Assembly: GCA_944358265.1 (NCBI GenBank)
Contig: CALVQR010000006.1
Span: 1-38,195 of the forward strand
Length of the DNA: 38,195 nt
DNA from: an uncultured Bacilli bacterium
Lineage (GTDB): Bacteria; Bacillota_I; Bacilli_A; RF39; UBA660
Reading direction: 5' to 3'
The translations under genes and the position numbers were made by a program. Below are positions 23,905 to 31,640 of this stretch, piece by piece. The notes beneath the pieces were generated by a model. It was not told the origin of the DNA. It searched no databases and saw only the letters and a list, made by a program, of their open reading frames with translations. Each line of letters starts with the position of its first letter. The stretch's first letter is position 1.

Positions 23905-23961
23905 TTGACAAGCAAATATGAATTAAACTATAATTAAAATAGTTGATAGATAATTCAACTA
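23905..23961 (+). promoter_or_regulatory. Promoter and probable ArsR-family operator of the copper operon
   Basis: TTGACA (23905-23910) and TATAAT (23929-23934) are 18 bp apart. Right at the expected start lies a perfect inverted repeat, TAGTTGA (23940-23946), 8-base gap, TCAACTA (23955-23961). It has the TGA...TCA core spacing seen in ArsR/SmtB operators. The first gene encodes such a repressor, so autoregulation is the simplest reading. Confidence 0.7.
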
Positions 23962-23994
23962 ACATTATAATTATATATATTAATGGAGGAATTT

Positions 23995-24357
23995 ATGTCT
24001 AGAAATGAATTTTCTTGTGATTGTAATGTAATTCATCAAGAAATAGTTAATAAAGTATTAAAAAAAATGCCAAAAGAGGATATTTTTAACAAATTAGCAG
24101 ATTTATTTAAACTTATAGGGGATACAACAAGATGCAGAATTTTATTTGCGTTAGATCAAAATGAAATGTGTGTTTGTGATTTAGCAAATGTTCTTAATAT
24201 GACAAAATCTTCTATTTCACATCAATTAGCAGTTTTAAGAAGAAGCGGGGTAGTTAGATGTAGAAAAAGTGGAAAGGAAGTATATTATACTTTAGATGAT
24301 GATCATATTGTTAGACTTTTTGAAATTGGTTTAGAACATATTAATCATAAAATTTAA
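23995..24357 (+). CDS. ArsR/SmtB-family metal-sensing repressor (CadC-like)
   Basis: Start ATG 23995 is chosen because GGAGGA precedes it; the ATG at 23983 contains that site. The 120-residue protein has the winged helix core ('LADLFKLIGDTTRCRILFAL', 'MTKSSISHQLAVLRRSGVV'). It carries both metal sites of the family. The alpha3N thiolate set is Cys8, Cys10, Cys59 and Cys61 ('CVCDLA', as in CadC). A complete alpha5 site is Asp102, His104, His115 and His118 with CzrA/SmtB spacing. Metal binding should release DNA and derepress the operon. The next gene is a Cu(I)-type ATPase, so the inducer may be Cu(I), possibly also Cd/Pb/Zn. Confidence 0.9.
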   Translation: MSRNEFSCDCNVIHQEIVNKVLKKMPKEDIFNKLADLFKLIGDTTRCRILFALDQNEMCVCDLANVLNMTKSSISHQLAVLRRSGVVRCRKSGKEVYYTLDDDHIVRLFEIGLEHINHKI

Positions 24358-24370
24358 AGGGATGATTTTC

Positions 24371-26551
24371 ATGAAAAAAATAGTTTTAAAAATTGGAGGT
24401 ATGACTTGTAGCGCTTGCTCATCAGGATTAGAAAAATATTTAAATAAACAATCAGGAGTTAAGAATGCTAGTGTTAATTTAGTATTGTCTATTGCAACTA
24501 TTGAATATGAAAATATAAGTAAAAAAGATTTAGAACGATATATAAAAGAAGCTGGATTTACTAGTCTTGGAGAATTTAAGAAAATAGATGATACTGAAAC
24601 TAAAAAAGAAGATAAATTAAAATTAATCTTTTTTGGGTTATTTATCTTATTTATTATGTATATTTCAATGGGAGATATGTTTAATTTACCTAATATTCCT
24701 TTTATTAATCGTAATTATCCTATTGCATTAGCAACAACTTTATTTTTTTCAGCATTTATTTTTTTATGGTATGGTTACGATATATTGAAAAGTGGTATAA
24801 AAAATTTAATTCATAAAATGCCAAATATGGATACTTTAGTAATGTTTAGTGTATTATGTAGTTTTATTTATAGCGTTTATGGTTATATAAATATAATACT
24901 TGGAATTAATGAATATTTTGAAAATTTATATTTTGAATCTACTTGTATGGTTATTTACTTTATTAAACTTGGAAAATTTATAGAAGAGATAAGTAAAAAT
25001 AAAACAAAAGATGCGATAAGAAATTTAGTCCAAATAACGCCACAAACTGCGATTTTAAAAATAGGTGATAATGAAAAAGAAGTGTCTATAGATGAAGTAA
25101 AAAAAGATGATTTATTAATATGTAAAGCAGGCAATAAAATAGCGGTAGATGGTATTGTGGAAAGTGGTAGAACATATGTAGATGAAAGTTTTATTACAGG
25201 AGAAAGCATACCAGTATTAAAAGAGAAAGGAAGCAAGTTAATCGCAGGATCAATTAATTATGATGGTTATATAGAATATAGAGCAAAAAAAATTGGAAAA
25301 GAATCAACTATATCAGAAATTGTTAAATTGGTTGTTGAATCAACAAATACAAAAAGTAAAATACAAAAATTAGCAGATAAAATAAGTGGGTATTTTGTAC
25401 CTATTATTCTTGTAATTGCAATTTTAACTTTTTTAGTGCAAATTATTTACGGATTACAATTTGAAAGAGCATTAGTTCATATGGTTACTATACTTGTTAC
25501 TGCTTGTCCATGTGCTTTAGGTTTAGCAGTACCTCTTGTAGTAGTTGTAAGTAATGGATTATGCGCAAAAAAAGGATTATTTTTAAAAAATAGTGAAGTA
25601 TTAGAAATTGCTAATAAAATTGATACTATTGTATTTGATAAAACTGGTACTTTAACTTTTGGTAAGTTAAGTATATTTAAAACTTTTAACTATTCTAATT
25701 ATGAAGACGATAATTTAATAAATATAGTTTCTAATATAGAAAATAATTCTTCTCATCCAATTAGTACTGCATTTAAAATAAATAAAAAATTAGAAGTAAA
25801 AGATTTTAAAACAATAAATGGTATTGGGGTTTATGGGAAAATAAATAATAAAAAATATTACTTAGGTAGCGATAAATTACTATTAAAATTAAAAATAAAA
25901 AATATATACAAAAAAGATTATGATTATTTAACTAAAAATGGATGTAGTATTATTTACATTATTGAAGATAATGTTACTATTGGACTTATTGGAGTAAGAG
26001 ATATTATAAGAACTGAAATAAAGAATACTATAAATGAATTTAATAAAAGAAATATTGAAATTATAATGCTTACAGGTGATAACCAAAAAACTGCCTTTAT
26101 AATTGCAAAAGAACTTGGAATAAAAAATGTTATTGCAAATGTGCTTCCACAAACTAAAGCAAAACATATAAAAAATCTAAAAGAAAAAGGTAAAAAGGTT
26201 ATAATGGTTGGTGATGGAATAAATGATGCTCCTGCGCTTATTAATACTGATATTGGAATTAGTGTTAGTGATGGAACAGATGTTGCAGCAGATTCATCAG
26301 ATGTTATATTAATGAATAATGATATAAAAAATATTTTAGATTTAATAATTATAAGTAATAAGTCTTATAAAATAATTAAACAAAATCTATTTTGGGCTTT
26401 TTTCTATAATATTTGTATGATTCCAATTGCTATGGGATTGTTTAGTAGTTTTGGTATAAATATGACACCTATGTTTGGTAGTATAGCTATGATTTTCAGT
26501 AGTTTGACAGTTATCTTTAATTCATTAAGATTTAGGAGGGAAATAAAATGA
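24371..26551 (+). CDS. copA: Cu(I)-exporting P-type ATPase
   Basis: Start ATG 24371 follows AAAGGGATG at a normal distance; the ATG 24362 overlaps that site. The 726-residue P1B ATPase has one N-terminal heavy-metal domain (GMTCSAC, Cys13/Cys16), an A-domain 'TGES', the membrane CPC motif (Cys379-Pro-Cys381, 'CPCALGLAVP'), phosphorylation site DKTGT (423-427), and 'GDGINDAP' (614-621). The CPCALGLA context, the 'FFYN' of helix 7 and 'MIFSSLTV' of helix 8 are the copper(I) signature of subgroup P1B-1 rather than Zn/Cd type. It pumps Cu(I) out of the cytoplasm. It lies 13 bases after the repressor gene, and its TGA overlaps the start of the chaperone gene (ATGA). Confidence 0.95.
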   Translation: MKKIVLKIGGMTCSACSSGLEKYLNKQSGVKNASVNLVLSIATIEYENISKKDLERYIKEAGFTSLGEFKKIDDTETKKEDKLKLIFFGLFILFIMYISMGDMFNLPNIPFINRNYPIALATTLFFSAFIFLWYGYDILKSGIKNLIHKMPNMDTLVMFSVLCSFIYSVYGYINIILGINEYFENLYFESTCMVIYFIKLGKFIEEISKNKTKDAIRNLVQITPQTAILKIGDNEKEVSIDEVKKDDLLICKAGNKIAVDGIVESGRTYVDESFITGESIPVLKEKGSKLIAGSINYDGYIEYRAKKIGKESTISEIVKLVVESTNTKSKIQKLADKISGYFVPIILVIAILTFLVQIIYGLQFERALVHMVTILVTACPCALGLAVPLVVVVSNGLCAKKGLFLKNSEVLEIANKIDTIVFDKTGTLTFGKLSIFKTFNYSNYEDDNLINIVSNIENNSSHPISTAFKINKKLEVKDFKTINGIGVYGKINNKKYYLGSDKLLLKLKIKNIYKKDYDYLTKNGCSIIYIIEDNVTIGLIGVRDIIRTEIKNTINEFNKRNIEIIMLTGDNQKTAFIIAKELGIKNVIANVLPQTKAKHIKNLKEKGKKVIMVGDGINDAPALINTDIGISVSDGTDVAADSSDVILMNNDIKNILDLIIISNKSYKIIKQNLFWAFFYNICMIPIAMGLFSSFGINMTPMFGSIAMIFSSLTVIFNSLRFRREIK

Positions 26552-26757
26552 AAAATGTTGAATTAAATATTGATGGAATGAAATGTGAAGGATGCGTTAA
26601 TAGAGTAAAAAATATTTTATCTACTATTAAAGGAGTAAAATCTTTTGATGTTTCACTTGAAAATAAAAAAATATATTTAGTGATAAAAAAAGATAAAGTA
26701 ATTGATGAAGTGATTGAAAAAATAGAAAAATTGGATTTTAAAGTATCTAAAAGTTAA
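26548..26757 (+). CDS. copZ: CopZ-like heavy-metal-associated (HMA) copper chaperone
   Basis: The 69-residue protein is a single HMA domain with beta-alpha-beta-beta-alpha-beta length and the metal loop 'GMKCEGC' (Cys13, Cys16). It delivers Cu(I) to CopA by direct exchange. It overlaps the copA stop codon in an ATGA arrangement and has a perfect AGGAGGG site inside copA, so the two proteins are made together. The family usually shows GMTCxxC; Lys in place of Thr is a small change. Confidence 0.92.
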   Translation: MKNVELNIDGMKCEGCVNRVKNILSTIKGVKSFDVSLENKKIYLVIKKDKVIDEVIEKIEKLDFKVSKS

Positions 26758-26780
26758 TAATTATTGTTAGAGGTAAATTT

Positions 26781-27515
26781 ATGACAAAGAGAAAAAGAAA
26801 TAAATTATTAAGATATATATTTTCAGTATTAGTATTTTCTTTATTGATATATGTATATAATCATTATGAAGATGATATTCAAAAATTAATTGCTAGCGTT
26901 ATTCCTCATGAAGAAGTAAAATCTTATAATATTGGTGAAATTCCAGAATATTCAGGGGATCCTTATGTAATAATAAATAATAATATTCCAAGCTTTGATG
27001 AAAAAGAAATCACTACTAACTCTTTTGAAACTTATAGTGATTTAGATTATCTTAAAAGAGCAGGGGTGGCATATGCTAATGTAAGTATTGATACTATGCC
27101 TACTACAGAAAGAGGAAAAATAGGAATGATAAAGCCTTCCGGATGGCATACAATAAAATATGATATTATAGATGGGAAGTATTTATATAATAGATGTCAT
27201 TTGATTGGGTATCAATTAACAGGAGAAAATGCTAATGAAAAAAATCTTATTACATGTACGAGATATATGAATACAGTAGGGATGTTAAAATTTGAAAATG
27301 AAGTTGCAGAGTATGTAAAAGAAACTAGTAATCATGTTTTATATAGAGTTACTCCAATATATGATGGAAATAATTTACTTGCAAGTGGTGTACAGATAGA
27401 AGCATTATCTGTTGAAGATAATGGTTCAGGAATCAAATTTAATGTTTATGTATATAATGTTCAAGATGGTATAATAATTGATTATAGTACAGGTGATAGT
27501 AAATTATCAGAATAA
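26781..27515 (+). CDS. Membrane-anchored DNA/RNA non-specific endonuclease
   Basis: The 244-residue protein has a basic N terminus, one membrane helix (about residues 11-27) and an extracytoplasmic beta-beta-alpha-metal nuclease domain. The active segment is 'YNRCHLIGYQLTGENANEKN' (His140 general base) followed by 'LITCTRYMNTVGMLKFE' with the metal-binding Asn. This is the pattern of the streptococcal MF/Spd and DNA-entry nuclease group; the usual NRGH/NRSH is NRCH here. It probably degrades extracellular DNA for nutrients or uptake. It starts 23 bases after copZ with AGAGGT and is followed 11 bases later by the kinase-like gene. Confidence 0.9.
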   Translation: MTKRKRNKLLRYIFSVLVFSLLIYVYNHYEDDIQKLIASVIPHEEVKSYNIGEIPEYSGDPYVIINNNIPSFDEKEITTNSFETYSDLDYLKRAGVAYANVSIDTMPTTERGKIGMIKPSGWHTIKYDIIDGKYLYNRCHLIGYQLTGENANEKNLITCTRYMNTVGMLKFENEVAEYVKETSNHVLYRVTPIYDGNNLLASGVQIEALSVEDNGSGIKFNVYVYNVQDGIIIDYSTGDSKLSE

Positions 27516-27526
27516 ATGGAGGTTAT

Positions 27527-28159
27527 ATGAAATATATTGATGTAGACGATATAAAAGAAAAAATAATAAAAGAAAACAAAATTAAAATGGGTAAAGAAAC
27601 AAATGTATATAAAAGTGATCATATTGTAATTAAATTATTTAGAAAAGATAGAAAATCTCCGTTTGATAGAATAAGTGATGAGGGACTAATTAAATTATCT
27701 GAATTAGATTTAAAAATTTTTAATAATCCAATTGATATAATAGTTGAAGATAGTGTTATAGTTGGCTATACAGAAAGGTATTTAAATATAAAAGATTATG
27801 AGGGAAGTATAATAAAAATTAATTTTGATGCATTAAAAGAAGACATTAAAAGACTTAGTTATAATGGATTTAAAATTGAAGATATATTTTATAATTATAC
27901 ATTTGATGATGATTTAATTTTTTTTGATATGACTAGTTATAAATATACAAATACTAAAAAGAAAATGTTGTTAGACTATTATTATAAAAAAAATATTGCA
28001 ACTATTAATTTATTTTTAGTGGGTTTAACTATGTTTGATGCATATAAGCATGGAGAATCTTATGAATTTTTAAAAACATTCAAAGCAAATGAATATATTA
28101 ATAAAAATATTAAAGATAAATATTATGCAGATTATTTAAAAGAAAAAAATTTAAAATAA
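27527..28159 (+). CDS. Protein of unknown function with kinase-like features
   Basis: I cannot assign this 210-residue protein to a family with certainty. Its N-terminal part, 'KMGKETNVYKSDHIVIKLFR', resembles the glycine loop and Lys strand of protein-kinase-like folds (GxExxVYK...VIKLF). 'SYNGFKIEDIFYNYTFDDDL' then 'IFFDMTSYKY' resembles a catalytic loop (Asn) and DFG-type segment (FFDM). The HRD Asp is not evident, so it may be a pseudokinase or a small-molecule kinase relative. The C-terminal third is helical, with a basic tail. GGAGG precedes the ATG. It lies 11 bases after the nuclease gene and directly before the CIRCE of htpG. Confidence 0.6.
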   Translation: MKYIDVDDIKEKIIKENKIKMGKETNVYKSDHIVIKLFRKDRKSPFDRISDEGLIKLSELDLKIFNNPIDIIVEDSVIVGYTERYLNIKDYEGSIIKINFDALKEDIKRLSYNGFKIEDIFYNYTFDDDLIFFDMTSYKYTNTKKKMLLDYYYKKNIATINLFLVGLTMFDAYKHGESYEFLKTFKANEYINKNIKDKYYADYLKEKNLK

Positions 28160-28160
28160 A

Positions 28161-28202
28161 TTGGCACTCACTATTGACAAGTGCTAAAATAAGTGGTATT
28201 AT
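28161..28202 (+). promoter_or_regulatory. CIRCE operator with embedded sigma-A promoter, upstream of htpG
   Basis: TTGGCACTC (28161-28169), a 9-base spacer and AAGTGCTAA (28179-28187) form a CIRCE with one change in each arm. TTGACA (28174-28179) lies inside it, and TATTAT (28197-28202) follows after 17 bp. The central block CTATTGACAAGTGCTAA is identical to that of the clpB CIRCE. Confidence 0.9.
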
Positions 28203-28243
28203 TAAATTGTCAGATAGGAAACTGGCAGAAAGAAGGCGAGTAA

Positions 28244-29755
28244 GTGAAACAATTTAAAGCAGAATCTAAAAGATTACTTGAGTTGATGATTAATTCAATT
28301 TATACTAATAAAGAAATATTTTTAAGAGAATTAATTTCAAATGCAAGTGATGCTATTGATAAACTTTATTACAGATCATTAACTGATAAAAGTATTAAAG
28401 TGAATAAAAAAGATTTGTGCATTAAATTAGAAATTGATAAAGAAAATAGGTTATTAAAAGTATCTGATACCGGTATTGGTATGACTAAAGATGAACTTGA
28501 AAATAATCTAGGTATGATTGCAAAATCAGGTTCACTTCAGTTCAAAGAAGAAAATAAAAATAAAAAAGATGTAAATATTATTGGACAGTTTGGTGTTGGA
28601 TTTTATTCATCATTTATGGTTTCAGATAAAGTAGAAGTAATATCTAAAAAGTATGGTGAAGAAAAAGCTTATAAATGGACTAGTAAAGGAATAGAAGGAT
28701 ATACTATAACTGAATCAGATAAAGAAGATTATGGGACAACAATAATTTTAACTATAAAAGAAGATTCAGATGACTATAATTATAGTGAATTCTTAGATAG
28801 TTATAATATTGAATCTTTGGTAAAAAAATATTCAGATTATATCAGATATCCGATTAAAATGAATGTTACAAGAAGAGAACTTAAAAAAGGTTCTGATAAT
28901 GAATACGAAGATGTAACAAAAGAAGAAACATTAAATAGTATGATTCCTTTATGGAGAAAAGATAAGAAAAAAATTAAGAAAGAAGAATATAATTCTTTTT
29001 ATCAAAATAAATTTTATGATTATCAAGAGCCATTAAAAGTAATACATACATCAGTAGAAGGAATGTGTTCATATAAGTCAATTTTGTTTATTCCATCACA
29101 TGCACCATATGATTATTATTCAAAAGAATATGAAAAAGGTTTAGCTCTTTATTCAAATGGTGTACTTATAATGGATAAATGTTCTGATTTACTCCCAGAC
29201 TACTTCAGCTTTGTTAAAGGCGTAGTTGATAGTGATGATTTATCTCTTAATATATCAAGAGAGATTCTTCAACAAGATAGACAACTTAAAATAATTGCAA
29301 GTAATATTGAAAAGAAAATTAAAAGTGAACTTGAAAGTATGCTTTTAAATGATAGAAAAATTTATGAAAAATTCTTTAAAGAATTTGGATTGCAATTAAA
29401 AATAGGTGTATATAATAATTATGGAATGAATAAAGATAAACTTAAAGATTTATTATTATTTTATTCATCAAAGGAGAAAAAATTAGTTACACTTAAAGAA
29501 TATGTATCTAATATGAAAGATGAAAATATATATTATGCATGCGGAGAAACAATCGATAAAATAGATTTACTTCCACAAGTTGAAATATTTAAAGATAAAG
29601 ATTATGACATTTTATATTTAACTGAATATGTAGATGAATTTGTTTTAAAAACACTTATGGAATATGAAGGTAAAAAGTTTGTAAACGTATGTGAAAATAA
29701 TTTAGATTTAGATACAGAAGAAGAAAAAGAAAGTCTAAATAAATTAAATGAATAA
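28244..29755 (+). CDS. htpG: Hsp90 chaperone HtpG, N-terminal and middle domains (gene split by in-frame stop)
   Basis: The 503-residue product begins at GTG 28244 ('[20 protein letters not shown]') after an AAGGCGAG site. It has the complete GHKL ATPase domain: '[12 protein letters not shown]' (29-40, catalytic Glu/Asn), 'SDTGIGMT' (74-81), 'GQFGVGFYS' (114-122), and the middle-domain 'NISREILQQ' loop whose Arg contacts ATP. It ends at TAA 29753-29755 exactly before 'NKDM', where Bacillus HtpG continues into the C-terminal dimerisation domain. That domain follows in the same frame. Full HtpG is about 620 residues and the two parts together total that. A single base change (for example GAA to TAA) would explain it. 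Without dimerisation the ATPase cycle should be poor. HrcA control is expected from the CIRCE. Confidence 0.93.
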   Translation: MKQFKAESKRLLELMINSIYTNKEIFLRELISNASDAIDKLYYRSLTDKSIKVNKKDLCIKLEIDKENRLLKVSDTGIGMTKDELENNLGMIAKSGSLQFKEENKNKKDVNIIGQFGVGFYSSFMVSDKVEVISKKYGEEKAYKWTSKGIEGYTITESDKEDYGTTIILTIKEDSDDYNYSEFLDSYNIESLVKKYSDYIRYPIKMNVTRRELKKGSDNEYEDVTKEETLNSMIPLWRKDKKKIKKEEYNSFYQNKFYDYQEPLKVIHTSVEGMCSYKSILFIPSHAPYDYYSKEYEKGLALYSNGVLIMDKCSDLLPDYFSFVKGVVDSDDLSLNISREILQQDRQLKIIASNIEKKIKSELESMLLNDRKIYEKFFKEFGLQLKIGVYNNYGMNKDKLKDLLLFYSSKEKKLVTLKEYVSNMKDENIYYACGETIDKIDLLPQVEIFKDKDYDILYLTEYVDEFVLKTLMEYEGKKFVNVCENNLDLDTEEEKESLNKLNE

Positions 29756-29764
29756 AATAAAGAT

Positions 29765-30115
29765 ATGTTAAATTTAATGAAAGAAACTTTAAATAATGAA
29801 GTAACAGATGTTAAATTTACTCATAGGCTTAAAAATCATCCGGTATGCTTAGTAAGCGAAGGACCTATTTCAATTGAAATGCAAAAGGTATTTAATGCTA
29901 TGCCTACAGATGAAAATATAAATGCAAAAATAATATTAGAGATTAATGAATCTCACCCAATTGCAAAAAAATTAAAAACTTTATATGAAAATGATAAAGA
30001 AAAATTTAAAAATTATACAAAGATTTTGTATTCACAAGCAAGATTAATAGAAGGTCTTACTTGCAAAAATCAATCTGAAATAAGCAATTTAATATGTGAA
30101 TTATTGTCTGAATAA
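29765..30115 (+). CDS. htpG: HtpG C-terminal dimerisation domain, separated from htpG by a stop codon
   Basis: This frame is the direct in-frame continuation of htpG after TAA 29753: 'NKDM' then 'LNLMKETLNNEVTDVKFTHR', 'LKNHPVCLVSEGPISIEMQK', and on through an end like Bacillus HtpG ('YSQARLIEGL'). All 116 codons after the first ATG are intact, so decay is recent, tolerated, or the stop is an error. The ATG at 29765 is only 9 bases past the stop but has no clear ribosome site. Reinitiation after termination could still make a free C-terminal domain. The alternatives are readthrough of UAA, a true pseudogene, or a sequencing error. Confidence 0.85.
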   Translation: MLNLMKETLNNEVTDVKFTHRLKNHPVCLVSEGPISIEMQKVFNAMPTDENINAKIILEINESHPIAKKLKTLYENDKEKFKNYTKILYSQARLIEGLTCKNQSEISNLICELLSE

Positions 30116-30159
30116 AAATAAATAAAAGGTACATAATAATAAAGAAAGGGATGATATAT

Positions 30160-30546
30160 ATGTTACCAAGTAGAATATTTTTTGATAATTTTTTAGATGA
30201 TTTTGAGGATAATAAATTTAAAAAGATGATGAAATGTGATATTTATGAAAAGGATGGAAATTATAACGTAGTTATGGATATTCCTGGATTTTCAAAAGAG
30301 GATATTAAAATAGAATGTGATAATGGTATTATAACTATTTCATGCGAGAAGAATGAAGAATCAAATGAAGAAGAAGGTAAAAAATATTTAAGAAAAGAAA
30401 GAAAATTTGAAAAATGTGAACGTTCATTTAATTTTGGAGATATAAAAGAAGATGAAATAGTTGCAAATTATAATGATGGTACTTTAACTTTAACAATACC
30501 TAAAAAAGAAAAAGTAGAAACAAAAAAGAATATACAAATACAATAA
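30160..30546 (+). CDS. Small heat-shock protein Hsp20 (alpha-crystallin family)
   Basis: Start ATG 30160 follows AAAGGGATG; the ATG at 30151 lies in that site. The 128-residue protein has a short N-terminal arm ('FFDNFLDDFEDNKF'), the alpha-crystallin domain from about residue 25 ('MKCDIYEKDGNYNVVMDIPGFSKEDIKIE', 'FNFGDIKEDEIVANYNDGTLTLTIPK'), and the C-terminal I-x-I anchor (IQI). It holds unfolding proteins for ClpB/DnaK. It lies 44 bases after the htpG C-terminal part without a terminator between them, so it belongs to the CIRCE-htpG unit. A terminator follows at once. Confidence 0.93.
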   Translation: MLPSRIFFDNFLDDFEDNKFKKMMKCDIYEKDGNYNVVMDIPGFSKEDIKIECDNGIITISCEKNEESNEEEGKKYLRKERKFEKCERSFNFGDIKEDEIVANYNDGTLTLTIPKKEKVETKKNIQIQ

Positions 30547-30570
30547 AGAATATTTGTTATTCTTTTTTTT
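30545..30570 (+). terminator. Intrinsic terminator of the htpG-hsp20 unit
   Basis: AAAGAATA (30545-30552) pairs with TATTCTTT (30558-30565), 5-base loop, with the T-run continuing to 30570. The stem starts in the hsp20 stop codon. Confidence 0.9.
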
Positions 30571-30871
30571 GTATAAAAAGTTTTGTTTAAAAAGAAAAAA
30601 TGCTTGATATTTTATAATAATATATAAAAATAATGAAAATAAAAAAATGTATAAAATATATAAATTCATATTATACTCTTGTGAAAATATAGAGATATAG
30701 ATTTAAGTGTTAAAAAACACTATCAAAATTAAAGAAAATAAGTTATAATAAAGAAGATAGTAAAAAGATATGTTGGAGACTGTCTGAATTTAATTCTATA
30801 GAAAATAGAGTATACTCTATCTATGAAATAAAAGAATCAGAAGATAACTATTTATGTAAATAAAATTAATT
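30571..30871 (+). other. Intergenic stretch with a possible gene remnant
   Basis: No intact gene is supported here. A frame open from about 30718 to TAA 30861 reads 'ICWRLSEFNSIENRVYSIYE' then 'IKESEDNYLCK' but has no start codon. A short GTGTT/AACAC hairpin lies near 30708-30721. Possibly the tail of a lost gene. Confidence 0.35.
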
Positions 30872-30883
30872 GAGGTGATATAT

Positions 30884-31615
30884 GTGGGACTTATAATAAC
30901 ATTTATTTTAGGAATATTTATGTTAATAGGAATATTAGTAATAAAACTATCTAAAAATAGTAAAATAGTAGAACAATTATCAATATCAATTGCACTGGGG
31001 ACAATAGCATCATTAGTGGTTTTAGAATTATTTCCTGAGGTTTTAGAAACTTTTGATTCTAAAAAATATATAATATTAATCTTAATTTTTATAGGTATAA
31101 TTGTATTAAAAATATTAGATATATTTATTCCAGAACATGATCATGACCATAGCTTTTCGCATAATTGCACAAATGATAATTTAATTCATATAGGAGTAGT
31201 ATCTTCAGTTGCAATTATTCTTCATAATATAATTGAAGGAATGGCAGTTTATAGTATGACAATAGAATCTTTAAAATTAGGATTTATAGTGTCTCTGGGA
31301 GTAGGACTTCATAATATTCCAATGGGTATGGTAATATATTCTACATTAAAAAATCAAGATAAGAAAAAGAAAATAATTTTACTAACTCTAACAATATTAT
31401 CAACATTTATAGGTGGAATACTTATGATGTGTATAAGTACAGTATTTAATGAAACCGTTATAGGAGTATTAATATGCATAACACTTGGAATGCTTCTTTA
31501 TATAATTTTATTTGAACTAATACCACATTTAGTTCATAGTAAAAATAAATTATTATCAATAATTGGTATAGTTATAGGTATCTTAATATTAATTATAAGT
31601 ACTTTAATAGAATAA
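30884..31615 (+). CDS. ZIP-family metal transporter
   Basis: GTG 30884 is the likely start, with GAGGTG (30872-30877) 6 bases upstream; the GTG at 30875 is part of that site. The roughly 243-residue protein has eight hydrophobic helices with the ZIP pattern: a first block to about residue 85, a histidine-rich cytoplasmic loop 'PEHDHDHSFSHN', then the metal-site helices 'HNIIEGMAVYS' and 'HNIPMGMVIYS'. The conserved His/Asn/Glu of these two helices bind the transported ion. It imports Zn2+, Mn2+ or Fe2+ into the cytoplasm. It follows the heat-shock unit but is separated by a terminator and about 300 bases, so it is probably independent. Confidence 0.9.
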   Translation: MGLIITFILGIFMLIGILVIKLSKNSKIVEQLSISIALGTIASLVVLELFPEVLETFDSKKYIILILIFIGIIVLKILDIFIPEHDHDHSFSHNCTNDNLIHIGVVSSVAIILHNIIEGMAVYSMTIESLKLGFIVSLGVGLHNIPMGMVIYSTLKNQDKKKKIILLTLTILSTFIGGILMMCISTVFNETVIGVLICITLGMLLYIILFELIPHLVHSKNKLLSIIGIVIGILILIISTLIE

Positions 31616-31640
31616 AAAATTCTTCGATTTGAAGAATTTT
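31616..31640. terminator. Bidirectional terminator between convergent genes
   Basis: AAAATTCTTC (31616-31625) and GAAGAATTTT (31631-31640) form a 10-bp perfect stem with a 5-base loop, flanked by A-tract and T-tract. It serves the ZIP transporter on the plus strand and the UPF0316 gene on the minus strand; its right arm reaches the latter's stop codon. Confidence 0.9.

Noticed and set aside
29753-29755. Reassigned TAA in htpG
   Set aside because: TAA ends most genes in the window right before terminators, so general reassignment is excluded; only local readthrough or mutation remains possible.
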